From positions 1,561,939 to 1,625,938 of the forward strand of contig CACVBU010000534.1 in the NCBI GenBank assembly GCA_902728285.1: 64,000 bases of DNA, given 5' to 3'. The notes under the pieces were generated by a model that did not search any database, had not been told where the DNA came from, and saw nothing but the letters and a program-made list of their open reading frames with translations. Positions within the stretch are counted from its first letter, which is position 1. Every line of letters starts with the position of its first letter. The stretch is from Clytia hemisphaerica (taxonomy: Eukaryota; Cnidaria; Hydrozoa; Leptothecata; Clytiidae). Shown piece after piece: positions 11,433 through 23,657 of the stretch. The translations under genes and the position numbers were made by a program.

Positions 11433-12292
11433 GTGCTGAGGCAGAAAGAGTTTTCATTCGTTTGAGAGACAAATATGCTCGTGCTAACAAGGAACTCCTG
11501 GTTAAAAGCTGTTCTGATACATCAACCCAAGCGGAGATTGAAAGAGCACGACAGAAAGTGAAAAGCATGTTTTATCTTGAATGGCTTGAAGAATTCATAA
11601 AACATCGTGATAGACCAACCATTAGAATCAAAGGGAAAACGGAACAAGATTATGATGGCTACGACGATAGCGATATGAAAGACCCTCCAACTATGCATGA
11701 TTTAGATTTTGAAAGGACAAAATCGACAGCTGAGTCACCACCAGATACACCATGCTCTTATAGTGAACATATTACTGCTGAACCTGCATCTAAAAAGTGG
11801 CGCATGGTCAGTACTGCTGATGACGGTGAAGGATCAATAAACGAAGGAGCTCCTTCACATTCAAAGTCGCTAAATGTACAATCTACAACATCTTGGCCAC
11901 AAGCTGCCATCACTGACAGTGGTAACCGACATGAATTATCTGTTCCCATGCCTCAACAAGCAGAAAACACTAATAAACGGTTATTGAGTCGCTCAGACGA
12001 TGACACTTATGCCAATAGTCGAAAGAGAAATGATAGATTTACTTCACTTAAACGTAAAAACAGTACGGTTGAGAATTCGACTTCATCGCAAGACGAATTT
12101 GATCTCTTTGGACAGTATGTTGCTTTAAAAATGCGGAAATTACATTCTCGATTGAGTTCAGAACAACTGGAAGACCTTGAGTTTGATATTTTAAACACCA
12201 TTGAACGAACAAGAAGACAGAATCGACAGGTAGAGAATGGCGCCAATACTACAGGGGTTGATGAGGGACATTTCAATGGACAGCATGACTGA
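11433..12292 (+). CDS. last exon of a MADF/BESS-type DNA-binding protein
   Basis: Single open exon after a strong acceptor (T-tract, CAG at 11430-11432); it begins with the last two bases of a codon and ends at TGA 12290-12292, about 286 codons. The start, AEAERVFIRLRDKYARANKE, looks like the C-terminal half of a MADF domain (W/F-x-x-LRDxYxR). A serine, threonine and acidic-rich linker with several basic KRK/KKWR stretches follows. Near the end, DEFDLFGQYVALKMRKL and LEDLEFDILNTIERTRRQ form two amphipathic helices like a BESS motif, the protein-interaction tail of MADF proteins. Such proteins are sequence-specific transcription regulators in the nucleus. The first exon was not found. The MADF/BESS assignment is by pattern; a Myb/SANT-like or other transposon-derived regulator is the alternative. 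Confidence 0.6.
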
Positions 12293-12948
12293 AATTTATA
12301 TAAAATATATGGTATGTTTTAAAAAATGTACAAATAACCGCACTACAATTGTAATTGTGTAGACGCTTTGGTATTCTTCTCAAGGGGAAAACCTTTGTCA
12401 TCATCCACCAATGTGCTTATCATCTCTTTACACTGAAAAATGTTGTTTTTACCTCTATATGTATGTGGCACTTTGCCCACACAATAGAATTTTCTAATTT
12501 TATCGTCTATACTCTGGTATTGTTTGTAATGTTTTTGTTTTTCCAAAGCGGTGCTTCTGCAAGCTTCTTACATTTACGAAAGCCATTTAAGTCTTAATGA
12601 ACCTTGAGCAATCAGGACTAAGTACACTCTAGTAAAGACTGTGGCTGGCCAGATAAAAAATCTTCAATATGTTGGACTAATAAGAAAATGTCTTTGGTCC
12701 TGATAATTCCTTTCAAACTTGATGTTTCGACTCTAAATGGGAATAATTATACTGAGTTAAAACATTCAATATAATTGTGTGTTAAAAAACTTGTGGATTG
12801 ACTAAACGGAACAATGATAAACATGGGCCCTTTCAGCTTCAACAAAACAATACAATTAAAGGTATTATGACAGTTTTGCAAAATTAAAAGCCTTTTTCAG
12901 AAATACACATGTGCCTACTTTTCAAACATTTGATAATTATACATAAAA

Positions 12949-12954
12949 AATAAA
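12949..12954 (+). promoter_or_regulatory. possible poly(A) signal for the BESS gene
   Basis: AATAAA about 660 bases after the stop codon. No closer canonical hexamer was noticed, and the assignment is tentative. Confidence 0.3.
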
Positions 12955-13253
12955 GTTGCAGGTGTGTTTAAGTAAAACTAGATAGTAGCTTACATTTTCT
13001 AAATTGAGTCCTTTTACACGCTTCTTCTCATTTCGGTAGTGCTTGTCACATTCTAAATATTTTTTATGGATTGTGTATCTATGAAATAATTCCAATCGTA
13101 CTTTATGTTATTTACGCCATCTTATTTTAATAAGACTTGAAACTTAGTAATTATAGTAATTTTACGCAGTGAATTTTACTTTCTTCAGTTTTCAGTTATT
13201 TCATTTCAATAGATTTTATCAGTTTTGAATGGGCTTTTTTTATTTTTCAAAAT

Positions 13254-13466
13254 TGGGCTCTTCCAGAAAATGTTCGTACTGGGGGGGGGGGGAGGATATA
13301 GTGTCCGGGGGTAGTAGTGAAAAATCTACAAAATTTGCTTTGTCTGGGGGGTAAAACTTGCTATTATATGGGGGTAATTTTGCTCTGTTTGAGGGTACAA
13401 CTGATGCTTGTCTGGGGGGTTAGACTTAATGTCCTGGGAAATTCAATTTTTTTCTGGAAAAGCCCA
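13254..13466. mobile_element. G-tract inverted-repeat element, TGGGCTTTTCCAGAAAA ends
   Basis: TGGGCTCTTCCAGAAAA at the left and its inverse TTTTCTGGAAAAGCCCA at the right enclose a core with a run of 12 G followed by GAGGATATAGTGTCC and several shorter G runs. A second copy of the same structure is at 63292-63582. No target duplication is clear. Non-coding. Confidence 0.7.
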
Positions 13467-13508
13467 TTATTAATTCACACTAACTTAAGTCCATTCAATT
13501 TAAGCGTA

Positions 13509-13690
13509 CACTTTTTTATAAGAACCAGTAATATTTTGATGAGGCTCGGTTGTTCTTATTCTTTTGGCAATTTGAGCCTCAAATTGTTCTTATTCCGTTC
13601 TTATTTATAGGGTGTAATTAAGGTATTTTAGGCACTGTACCCAATTTTGAGTCTTATTGTTCTTATAAAATTGTTCTTATGAAAAAAGTG
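13509..13690. mobile_element. TA-CACG family MITE
   Basis: CACTTTTTTATAAGAAC at the left and GTTCTTATGAAAAAAGTG at the right, TA on each side (13507-13508, 13691-13692). Shortest copy (182 bp) of a family with at least ten members in the window whose ends are CACGTTTTT..ATAAGAAC and the inverse. Confidence 0.75.
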
Positions 13691-14350
13691 TACTGTAATA
13701 AGCCTGGCAGGGCTTCTACATTGTAGCTAAAATTTAGAACTTTAATTGAGTCCTTTTACTAAATACATGACACCATTTTGCGAGAATTCTCCATTTATTT
13801 AATTCTTAAAGCATGATGGTCATTCTGCTTTTTTGAATCAGTCAACAATTTTTTATGTTGTAGATACTGTTATGAAATTACGGAAAACATTTTTTGTATA
13901 TTTTTATCATTATAATCTTTAGAGATAACATATATTGATTTAATAAAATATTATTTAAATTATTTCAGAATGAATTGATTTTTTTTGGATATAAAAGGTA
14001 TAAGATTCTGTATCCACGTGTAAATTTAGCAAAAAGTTATTTCACGACCAAAGAATTTAGTAGCCAGCCTTTGAAATTCTTTGCATGAAAGTATTCTTTC
14101 GAATACGAGGTTGAATCTTTATAAATTCTCTCAACATACTTAAGAAACATAAACCGTCTATGCCTTACCTAAATTCTTCCCGAGCTTTTTTCTAACAGAC
14201 ACAATCAGTTTTTTTCGTGTTCAGTTTATTTTAAAAAAACTTTTGGCGTTACAATTCTAAATTTCGTGACATAATCACATCATTGTGTCAAATGTGTAAT
14301 CTCATCTTAGCATTAAAAATACTTATCAAGTCAAAAATAATTAAAAGAAA
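13691..14350. other. no gene seen
   Basis: AT-rich; may hold the promoter of the gene starting at 14351, but no element can be named. Confidence 0.4.
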
Positions 14351-16458
14351 ATGCCAAAATGTCAATGTCAGAAAACATACTTGGTGTTTGATGTAACATC
14401 AGAAGAAGGTTCTGCTCAGGGTAGGTTGTATTTTTAAATGATATCTTCATTTTTTTCAATTTATATGATGGTTGACAGAACTAAGTTTTTATGAAGCGTT
14501 TTTTATAGATGCAGTGGAATCTTCTCTAGGTTTGAAAGCATGCTTCTTTAGTTTCTTGATTTAAAGGCATTATTCAACCCAGCAATTCTAAACTCACACA
14601 CTTGAATATAAGTATTTCAGAAGCGGAATATATGTTCTATTTGTAAACTATTTTGTGAGTATTTTGTGCAATTTCCCTAAGAAACTGGTTGTTTTAGAGT
14701 CAAAAAGCTTGTTTTTTATGCCATCAAAGCCTTATGTTCATATGATAGTTTGTCCTTAAAACAGATACGAAATTAGCTTGTACCTCATTTTATTGCACTT
14801 CAAATACATAATGTTTTTTCTTTGCTTTAACATTTTTCAGGACAACTCTTTCTCTTGGTTTGTGCTGTAAAACAAGAGAGTAATGTATTACCTTTAAAAA
14901 GCAACAAGATATCAATATTGAAGATCTTAAATTCTTATCTTCTCAAAGCGTGGTTTCTTTGGTAAGCGTAGGTGGTTTGGCTTTATTCTTTATTATCAAA
15001 AATGTAAATGATATGTATGTGTGTTACGATATTTTATCTTTATTAAAGTTATTTCAAAGTTTTGTTACGGCTTTGGACTTTTTTTGAACTTTGAAAATGC
15101 TGATTATGTAATTATTCTCTTTCACAATGCGAGTTGCAACATAGATGCAAGATATGTGTAGTTTGTTGTTGTGGTAATGTTCAGTAAGCTTTTACCAACC
15201 AGTGGCGATATCTAATTATTTCGAAAAGGAAAACCTTATATTGTTTTGATGTTCTATTTTTTTTTGAATTTAGGTTGGTTTTGGTAAATGAAAAAGCTAC
15301 AATAATATGTCAAACAAGTGTTGTATTTTTGTGGACCGTTCAAGAAAGCTTGGAAATGTATAGTAAGTCAAAGTTTTGTTTATTTTTCATGAATTTCTAT
15401 TATGTTGCAGTTGTGTCATTTTGAAGCCAGCATCATATTTTTTATATATAAATATTTGAGTGTGTCACGAATACTTTCGGGCAGCCAGGAGGTTTCAAAA
15501 AAATCTTCTTTTTTTTGGGGGGGGGGGGGCTAGGACTAGCCTAGGACTAGCCTTTTGATACTATTGAACTGTTGAGTTTGGTACGGCACACATCAGCACA
15601 TAACTATTTATTTTATACCAACGTACGTAAATTTAGTAAAAAATTTACCAGGGTTAAAATAAAGGCCTTTTATAGATTAAAGTGACTTTAGGGAATCTTT
15701 TCGACGAACTATCGAATGAAGATTCTATTTACTTTTAAATGTTATAAAGTTAGCCTAGACTGTTAAGGAAATCGCCTGTAACTTTTAGTGAATGTTGCAA
15801 ATGTGAATGCTTCAAGGAATTCAAAGTTTGTAACCATCCCATATGGCAGTTTATTAGGTGACGCTTGTAAAGGCTTTATTTACTTTATGATACTCTTAAA
15901 AACTTTCTCTAAAGCCCTTGTTTAAGCTCTTGCATATAGCCTCACGTTTTGTCAGCTTAGCTGTAGAGGCGGTATGGTTTGATGATATGCGGGTTCTTTT
16001 AAGGCTTAAGATTACCCTAAGGATTTACTTTTCTGTACCATAAGCTTTTAGGTCATCAGAATACCCCCAAAATTTGGAATAAAGAGAATAAGTTGCCACG
16101 TTTATCATTTAGCCTTTAAAAGGCGAACCTTTTCAGTCAATGAAGAGTTTTGAGAAATGTTCGTAGATAATGTTGATTCACTTTCTCGTTGAAATTCAAA
16201 TGTGTGGACAAGCAGATCGTTCGTTTTTTTATTGTTCTTTTTGGCAACACTTTCAGTCAACTCAAGAGAGTGGTTTAGGTCTTATTTTCCAAACATCTTA
16301 GATTCTCGAAGTCACGGCCTGAATTTTCCTCGCAATGGTCTTTTACCTGAAGACTAAAAATGACCTTTAAAAAATCAGTAAATATCAGTAATTATCTTAA
16401 TTTTTAGAAGCCGAGGCTCAGGTTGCTCTCAGGAAGTCATAGTCAATTTTTCTTGTAG
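14351..16458 (+). CDS. multi-exon small membrane protein, possibly PIG-H-like
   Basis: Predicted exons with compatible phases and good splice sites: 14351-14420 (ATG, MPKCQCQKTYLVFDVTSEEG.., donor GTAGGT), 14841-14961 (donor GTAAGC), 15274-15362 (donor GTAAGT) and 15789-15925 (stop TAA). The product has a hydrophobic stretch (YLLKAWFLWLVLVNEKATII). After that, ESLEMY..SKFVTIPYGSLLG and FIYFMILLK resemble the conserved C-terminal block of PIG-H, the GlcNAc-transferase subunit of GPI-anchor synthesis in the ER. A further exon at 16408-16458 reads KPRLRLLSGSHSQFFL-stop after a TTTTTAG acceptor, and PIG-H proteins carry a PRL motif at this point. It would need a weak donor at 15920 (GTTTAA). The N-terminus does not resemble PIG-H. 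The gene model is fair; the name is a guess. Confidence 0.4.
16078..16083 (+). promoter_or_regulatory. possible poly(A) signal
   Basis: AATAAA about 150 bases after the stop at 15923-15925, suitable for a transcript ending with that exon. This supports exon 15789-15925 as a terminal exon, at least in one form. Confidence 0.4.
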
Positions 16459-16484
16459 TGTATATTTAGGAACTTAATTTCTGA

Positions 16485-16520
16485 AAGCCTAGGCTCGAAT
16501 TGCTCTCAGTTACTGGCTAA
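16485..16520 (+). pseudogene. second copy of the terminal KPRL exon edge
   Basis: AAGCCTAGGCTCGAATTGCT repeats, with a few changes, the exon edge at 16408 (AAGCCGAGGCTCAGGTTGCT), and reads KPRLELLSVTG-stop. The acceptor that precedes the first copy (TTTTTAG) is altered to TTTCTGAAAG here, so this copy is either a weaker alternative exon or a decayed duplicate. Confidence 0.4.
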
Positions 16521-17646
16521 ATTCGGCCTGTTTTCTCATAAAATTTTTACTTACTTACTATTCTCCTAAAAGATAGTGTAATACGACAGTTTGCACCCAG
16601 TATTAGTTTTGGAATTTCAGACACTTTTAAAACCTTACTTTTGATTGATACATATCAACAATGCAAAGAAAATGCTCTTCAATTAGGAGACATACGTAAA
16701 AGCTTAAAGCCTGCAAAACAAAAGAAAGGTGACATATTTGGAAACAAGGGGCTGATTTATGCATTCTTTTTTGACACTGTAATACTACTTAACATGTATT
16801 ACCAACGTATGTTGGTATTGAGAAACACTTTATACCTACATAAAACCCTGGAAAGTCATACGATTGTTAGACAAGAAAGTCAGAGTCCTTAAAAGCTTGG
16901 CTGAGACTTGAGACTTTAAAGAGGTTTTCTATACAAAGTATATGTTTTATCTATTTCAATGTTGTTTTTTTTTGGAATGAAAACTTTGTATTGAAAAGGA
17001 GGAAAATCTAAAGCAAAATAGGAAGAAATAGAGTAAAGATACGGGGGGAAAGTTTCTTTGTGTTGTGCTTCATTTTCTTTACTTCTTCTCCGAGAGATAT
17101 ATATAATTGAAATAAAAAGGAAAGAAAAGTATATGATAACAAAATATAGCAAGTATTATATTTTTTGTATGTTAAAAAAAATAGAACGAAAAAGTAATAT
17201 ATGAAAAGGAACCGCAAAATATTGAGTATTATTATTATTTATAGTTTATAATCAGTTTGTCGTTAGTGAAGATTTGTATCCTCGTTTCTATACAAGTTTC
17301 GTCGATGATCGCTCCTCAAAAAGAGGAGGAGAAGTTGTTTTTATAAGTGAGATTTTTAAACGCGCCAATTTTGCCGTCTGGCTTTCAAAATGAGATTTGA
17401 GAACGCGTGTAATATGTCTTTATGGTTTGCTCTTATCCAGACAACTGCCAACATAAAAATAATCATGGCTTGAGTTCACCAGAGCCAAATGAAAGTGAAT
17501 TTTTTTAATAGTATTATTGTTGCGTCGATATTTGGCGTTCCTCATCAACTAGTACCCGGTCCTCATGCAGTGTTACGGTTGATAAACATGTATTCAAATT
17601 GGTATTACATGGAAAGCTTTTCGGTAAAACATCCTCAGTACTAGAT
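16521..17646. other. no gene seen
   Basis: AT-rich spacer. A frame of about 83 codons at 16641-16892 (+) and overlapping minus frames at 16916-17217 have no motif, and the latter are low-complexity. Confidence 0.45.
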
Positions 17647-17714
17647 GTTTAAAAAGTAAATGAAATTCAAAAAAGATACACAGATACAGAATGAATTTCA
17701 TTTACTTTTTAAAC
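17647..17714. repeat. perfect 22-bp-arm hairpin
   Basis: GTTTAAAAAGTAAATGAAAT and its inverse are arms of 22 bases around a 24-base loop, with no mismatch. Could be a very short palindromic MITE. Confidence 0.65.
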
Positions 17715-17888
17715 TTTGTGGAAACTTTCTGTTATAATTTTCAGCTTCAAGATTGGAACTTTTTTATACATATCAACCCTTAGCAGTGCGGGTCAATTTT
17801 CGAGGAAAACTGGTAAAAAGTACATGGAAAATATTTTTTGGTGGCGGAAAATATAAAACAAGACACAAGAGTGGGAACCATAGATTTC

Positions 17889-18109
17889 TAAAGCCCGAAG
17901 GGCTAAATGTTGTGCTTTGACTGAGAAGTGTGCCGTGGTTAGGTAGGAAATCCTACCTAGGTCACGTGACATTACAATTGATTTTCAGCGTTTGACCAAT
18001 CAAAAGCTTCACGGGTTTTCGAAAACAAAAGCAACAGTATATTTTTGCGATTTTTATTTTTTTTCGCCTGTGATGGCTTAATAGACGACATCGAGCCCTT
18101 CGGGATTTA
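17889..18109. repeat. inverted-repeat element with TAAAGCCCGAAGGGCT ends
   Basis: TAAAGCCCGAAGGGCT at the left pairs with AGCCCTTCGGGATTTA at the right with one mismatch. No target duplication is seen; non-coding MITE-like element. Confidence 0.5.
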
Positions 18110-19120
18110 CAGAAATTTGTGGTGTAGACAACTCTAGGATAAGTTTGTCCGATCAAACGTTTTTTGTGGATTGACAGACAAACCTTTATTCAGGTCGGCC
18201 AATGTATTTACGCAAGCACACTTGAAAAATAAGCAATAGTTTTTGATTTCGTTTTTTATTAATCTAAATAATAGAAAAAAATCAGTCGGAATTCAGTTAA
18301 CACTTATGAAAATCAAATTTTAGGACAGTGTTAAATATTACATAAATACTTGAAGTATTTCTTTGTTCTCTTTGTTTGACCCACTTTTTACAAGTTAGAA
18401 AACTGCGTGGGTTTTTTAGTCTAACCTCAAGTTGCTAAATGAACTAGGGCATGTTTATATGGGAAAAAGATTTTTACTTACGAAATTGCCTAGGGAACCT
18501 TGTAGTTTTTTTCGCAACTGTATATTGAAAACTTGCATTGTGTTCGAAGGCGAGTGGCATTAGTGTAATTTTCATGGGGTGAATAGTAAGTGTGTACTAT
18601 TGAGTTCAATCTTCTCGTATACTGATGAATTAAAAGTGTATCAAAATGTTTCATGGACAACAAGGTTAGCGAGAATAAATTAAAAAAAAAAATACTTTTC
18701 AAGCTGTTCTTATGAAATTTTCAGAATCAGCTTTTCATAATTTTTGCGAAATTGATTTACAATTTGCCTAAATTCGCGATAAAATCGCGAAAGTGTCTTT
18801 CTGCGACAGTTTCTCCCCTAAAGTATTAGTGTGCAAACAATGGTGTGAGGTTTTGTACTTTGACCCTCGAATTATTCTTACCCTGTTCTTAATGTTAAAG
18901 CAAAGTTTATGTATTGACTTCGGTCCAAAACGTCTTCAAATTGAAACTCTTAAACAATAAGCTGTTTTTAAGTCAGATGTTATGTACGCAGCAACTATGT
19001 CTTTGACTTTGAGTCAATTTTCTATTTCATTTCATACCTAACCCATAATATTAAGCAATATGGATGCAAGAATATTCCTGAAATAAACGATCAACGATGT
19101 GTCTGTTTGTACTGGGGATA

Positions 19121-19313
19121 CCCAGGGGGTAACGATTTTTATGAAATTATTTTGATTTTGAGAGCAAAAATTGTAAGTCTCTTTAAGGGTAGGACTTTTT
19201 TCAAAAGTGGAAGAAATTCTTTTTTAAAGTCTCTCTAATAAGAGTCACCTTTTCAGCAAAAATCAATCTTTCTACCCAGCATCCTTCAACCCTAGTAACC
19301 CCCCCCCCTCCCG
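19121..19313. mobile_element. G-tract-ended MITE, diverged
   Basis: CCCAGGGGGTAAC at the left and GTAACCCCCCCCCTCCCG at the right, with GGGATAC(C) versus TGGATACC outside, suggest an old member of the CCCGGG-ended group with a decayed 8-bp duplication. The core contains repeated AAAGTCTCT-type units like those in 42095-42461. Confidence 0.45.
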
Positions 19314-19427
19314 CTGGATACCGAATAGTTTTTATTTAAAGTAAAATCCATTACAGCTAAAACACAAAATTTTATATACTCTGGTATATTAGACTTAATT
19401 TGTTCTTAGTTCTCATAAAAACGTGTA

Positions 19428-19645
19428 AATGTTTTTTTACAAGAACATAGGGCTTCGATGGCCAAAAAATACACTTTAAGGCCTTGCTGACTCGAAAACA
19501 CCCGATTTTTTGGGGGGAAAATGGGTAAAAATCGTCACCAAATGGAGAAAATTAGAACATTTTAATAACATCTTTAGGCTTAAAAGCCAAAAATTTCAGA
19601 ACATTCAAAGGCTTCGAAAATTTTGGATGTTCTCATAAAAACGTG
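19428..19645. mobile_element. TA-CACG family MITE
   Basis: Left end TTTTTTTACAAGAAC, right end GTTCTCATAAAAACGTG, TA on both sides. The internal AAGGCTTCGAAAATTTTGGA is shared with other copies. A solitary right end of the same family (TTCTCATAAAAACGTG, 19410-19425) abuts it on the left, so it may have inserted beside, or recombined with, an older copy. Confidence 0.65.
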
Positions 19646-21371
19646 TATCGTGACCACATGAAAGATTTGACTCGTTCTGTCCTCCTTTATATTTATGTCC
19701 CTTTTCAAGGAAAAGTGCCATTCTCCTCATCAATCAATCAAAAATTGAAAAAAAAATCTTCATAAAATCTAAATATAAAAAAAGACTTAACTTCACGCCT
19801 TTAGCTTAGCGGTCTCAGTTTAAATTCAGATTTTTTGAAAGCAAATCCTACAGTTCAAAGACAGACCCTTTTGAATCTATATTCGCTCTCTACACATATA
19901 GAAATATATTTTAAAAGAACAAAATCTTTCAAAATCAATCAAATTCTAGTACCGTATGGGTGCGAGACAATTTCCTTAGATATATCAAGTCAAATTTCTT
20001 TAAACTTCAGATAAAAAAAAGTATTTGATAGAAAACTTGATAAAAATGTGATAAAAAAAAGTCTCAAAAAAAATTATTTATAGTCCTATCGCCTTTTTAA
20101 CATTTAACACCAGGAAAAAGTTTGTAAGAAAATCTATCATATCTAGTGATGATATACAGTATTTTTATTTATATGAGCTACTGTATGATATGAAAAAATC
20201 TTTGGTCTTGCTGGGGATACTAATGTTATTTATCAAAGTTTGTTCTATATAGCTAAGTCTTTTTAATTTATAGTAGTTTGGAAGAAGAAGAAGAAAATAA
20301 TGGTAGATTTTTTGACCAGATTGAAAAAAGAAGATTTTTTTTCTGAAGATGTTTTTTTTTTTTTCTTCATTGAAGCAAAGACATTTTTTAAATTGAAGTA
20401 TATCAAAGATTCAATGATTGTTCGCGATGTATGGTACATCTTGTTCTTCAAGAAATTTTGAGATTGAATTTTTATCCATTTAGATATGTTCTTCTAATAT
20501 TTCTTCAGTTCTTCCCCAATTTTTGGTATTATATTTATAGTAGACTGTGTGGTATATGAGATTATGTTTTGCCAAAGGGTTGTCATTTTGTTGACATGTG
20601 CATCCTAGCAACGAAATCGTTAAAAGGCTGTATGCAGGTTGCTGACTTTACTACATGGTTGTTTTTTCCTAAGAGTTGATTTTGCCATGTTTTGCTAGCC
20701 TGTCTTTTTCTTAAATGAAATATTCTTTTAAGCTGCTTTTTCCAATTTCTAATAATTTCTCAGAAATTCGTATCTTTTTCTTAAAAAGGAGCTCGTGCTG
20801 TTTTAGAATTAGCTTTTTTTAAACGCATGAAACAAGAGTTTTTATTGGAGCTACATACTTTCAGTCAAATTAATCCCTGTAAATAGTCTGCTTTTTGGGG
20901 TGTTTATTGGGTTACTGACGTTTGAAATCGCTGCCAGCCACTTATGTTAAATTTACAAGATAACTCCTGACGTATTTATCAGTTTGAAACTCATAAGAAC
21001 AGAGCTCGGTTTGTAAAATCTGGCTAATCGTATGTTTGCATCAATTGAAAAGTTAGCTGTTTGAATCCCAGGGCGTCTCGCTGTCCCTCGCCATTTTTGT
21101 TCCTATTGAACCAACCACCCACGCTTTTATTTTAAAGTACAAGACTCAAGTATTGTGTAAAAATAAATCTCTATGTTTTTATTTTTGTTTTAAAAGTTCC
21201 TATGGATACAAATCAAGTTCTCAATTAAAATGGTAGATTTAGCTGCGAGACCTTATAAATATGGGTTATATAAGACCTGTATGTTATAATAATAACTATT
21301 TAAGCCTTAGAAGGGTTGCTGTCCCAAAAAATGAATTCTGTGTAATAACTCGCACTTTTTGATCCAACATT
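19646..21371. other. no gene seen
   Basis: About 1.7 kb without a supportable gene; 20280-20370 is a purine-rich then T-rich low-complexity stretch. Confidence 0.45.
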
Positions 21372-21602
21372 ATCGAGTTTATGTATCGGAGGATATCGAG
21401 TGCGACGGTAAGTGAAATCGAAACAAAGCAAAGTCAATAGTTGATGTACGGCTCTATATCGCCTTTGCTCACCTAAACAGACGACGGTAATTTGGTGTTG
21501 GTGTTTTTACCGTCGCCGAGAAAAGTGGACGGTAATTTTGGAGACATGTCAACTATGCTTTATACCGATCCCCTCGATTTATCTCGAATACATAAACTCG
21601 CT
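21372..21602. repeat. inverted-repeat element, TCGAGTTTATGTAT ends
   Basis: TCGAGTTTATGTATCGGAGG on the left pairs with ATACATAAACTCG on the right; the interior carries repeated GACGGTAA motifs in both orientations. MITE-like; no target duplication resolved. Confidence 0.5.
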
Positions 21603-21824
21603 AATGAGTCGAGGACGGTAGAAGGGTGATTTACCGCCGTGTTCAGTCAGTCAGGATGTAGAGGAATCGGAAATCGACCGCTACAGAAACGCATGATCAT
21701 ATATAAACTTGCTTATATTTGACAAAAGTGGACCTTTATTTCTCAACATTAGAGATCGACCCGTTTTTCACCTCAATCTAGATTCTGTTCACTTTAGATT
21801 AAATTAGGGTTTACTTATCTTCTA

Positions 21825-22189
21825 CACGTTTTTTTTTTATTAGAACACCTAAAATTTGACTGAGCCTGGATGTGCTTATTTTTTTAGCAATTTTCAGCCT
21901 AAAATGTTCTTAAATGCGTTCTTAATTTTTCGGACTACTTTAAATCGACAACATCATGCAAAATAAAGAGCACTTAAAGTTGGTAAAATTTGGACAATAT
22001 TTGACTCTCGATTTTAGAAAATCCATCCCTAAGTTTGGTTAAAACTGCTTGAAAAGAGGAAAAAATTGTAGTTTCTTGTCATTTTTTTCCAAACTGAGGC
22101 AGGGCATGTTCTTACGATGTTCTTAATTTTTCGACGAATTTCAGCCTAAATGTTCTTATAAACTGGGTTCTAATAAAGAAAAAAACGTG
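21825..22189. mobile_element. TA-CACG family MITE, long subtype
   Basis: CACGTTTTTTTTTTATTAGA at the left and AAAAACGTG at the right with TA on both sides (21823-21824, 22190-22191). The 365-bp body closely matches 37646-37996, including TTTGRCTGAGCCTGGATGTG near the left end, so the two are one subfamily. Open frames starting at the right end are by-products. Confidence 0.75.
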
Positions 22190-22421
22190 TATTTAAAATT
22201 GATTTATCTTCAACCAGAATCTCATTCTCTACATCCAATCAATGAAAGATTACAAATATCTGGTTTTAAGAGATTTTTATCAGCTTCTGAAAAAGGCTTC
22301 TCGGTTTCTTCACCTATTGCAACTGTGAAAATTGAAATTAACTTATTAACAAACTATTATATAATGATGGAGACATTGAACTAAAACTATATGCCTGTAT
22401 TGTGGGTTTTTATCTTCTGTA

Positions 22422-22655
22422 CACGTTTTTCTTTTTATAAGAACTTCAACAGTTTTTCAAGCCTTCGAGTGTTCTTAACTTCTTAGGTTAACTTCTTAAC
22501 TTCTAAAATGTTCTTAAAATGTTCGTATTTTCAGTTCTTTTAGTTTTGATTATTTTAATGTAAATTTTTAAGAAACGGTTGAGAGTCTGTGCAAAGCCTT
22601 AACATTTATAGAAGTCTTATGTTCTTATATGCCTTGCTCTTATGAAAAAAGCGTG
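22422..22655. mobile_element. TA-CACG family MITE
   Basis: Left CACGTTTTTCTTTTTATAAG with TA before it; right CTTATGAAAAAAGCGTG followed by AT rather than TA. Internal TTCTTAAAATGTTCTTA repeats as in its relatives. Confidence 0.65.
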
Positions 22656-22682
22656 ATTTTATCTTGTTTTCTGACTTTCCGG

Positions 22683-22828
22683 GACGAGATGGAGTTTTAC
22701 AAGCTCTTATATTTGATTTATATTTAACCAGTAATAAAACAATTTTGTTACTTTTTCTAAAGAATGCCTCATTTTTATTACTTCAAATGACCAATTATTC
22801 AAGTATCTTATAAAAACTCCATCTCATC
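22683..22828. mobile_element. MITE with GAGATGGAGTTTTTA ends
   Basis: GACGAGATGGAGTTTTACAA at the left and ATAAAAACTCCATCTCATC at the right form inverted ends. The core (ACCAGTAATAAAAC, TTGTTACTTTTTCTAAAGAA) is repeated at 41793-41929, which defines the family. Confidence 0.65.
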
Positions 22829-23216
22829 TGAACTTACCGGTCAATATTCTCAACCTGCGCTGTTTGTAGCCCTTAGAGCTTAAAAGGACCTTACAAAACA
22901 GAATGAAATTGAAATTAGAAAGTATTAACTATATTGAGCTAACACAGTTTATGAGCCTTTGAGTATAGTGGTAGAGTTTCAGAAATTTCTAACACCTTTT
23001 ATTAGGGTACCATATTCTATTGCTCATGAGAACCAAGTTTTACAAGACATTTTTACTTTGTATACAATGTTTAGGTCCAATTGTACCGTGCTAGTATAAG
23101 CTAGCGAAGAGAAAATCGTTTCTTAATGACCTACCTTATGCACTTCAGTTATAATATTGTATTTGCAAAATAGCTGATCCAAGTCAAACATGCTACTGTT
23201 TTGTGCTGTTTATTTA

Positions 23217-23453
23217 CACGTTTTTTTTATAAGAACTTAATGCATTCGAAGCTTTTGGATGTTCTTAACTTTTGATATTCAAGCGTTAAAATGTTCTTAA
23301 AATGTTCTTAATTTTTCATTTTTATGAGTATTTTTATGCATTTTCCTAAGAAATTGGGTGGTTTGAGCCCACAAAGCCTTAGAATATTCTTAACTTGTTC
23401 TTAACATTTAGGCCATCGAAGCCTTATAGTTTGTTCTTATAAAAAAAAACATG
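23217..23453. mobile_element. TA-CACG family MITE
   Basis: CACGTTTTTTTTATAAGAAC at the left and GTTCTTATAAAAAAAAACAT(G) at the right, flanked by TA (23215-23216, 23454-23455). 237 bp; a good consensus-like copy. Confidence 0.8.
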
Positions 23454-23657
23454 TACCCCTTCTCTATCATACCATGCGAAAAATATAAACATAACTGTTC
23501 ACCTTCCCATGTTTTTTTGTTTCAGAAAACTATAACTAACAAGGTCATGACAATGGACGTACCAAGAATAATTGATGCTAATACCTGATTTGGTTAAAGA
23601 GGGAGAGATAAAATTGTTGGAAGATATTATATAATAGAGACATCTATATATTTCATT

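Noticed and set aside
13254..13610. 97-codon frame at 13317-13610
   Set aside because: It spans a G-tract MITE and part of the neighbouring TA-CACG element.
22187..22384. 65-codon frame
   Set aside because: It starts in the end of a TA-CACG MITE and has no splice or homology support.
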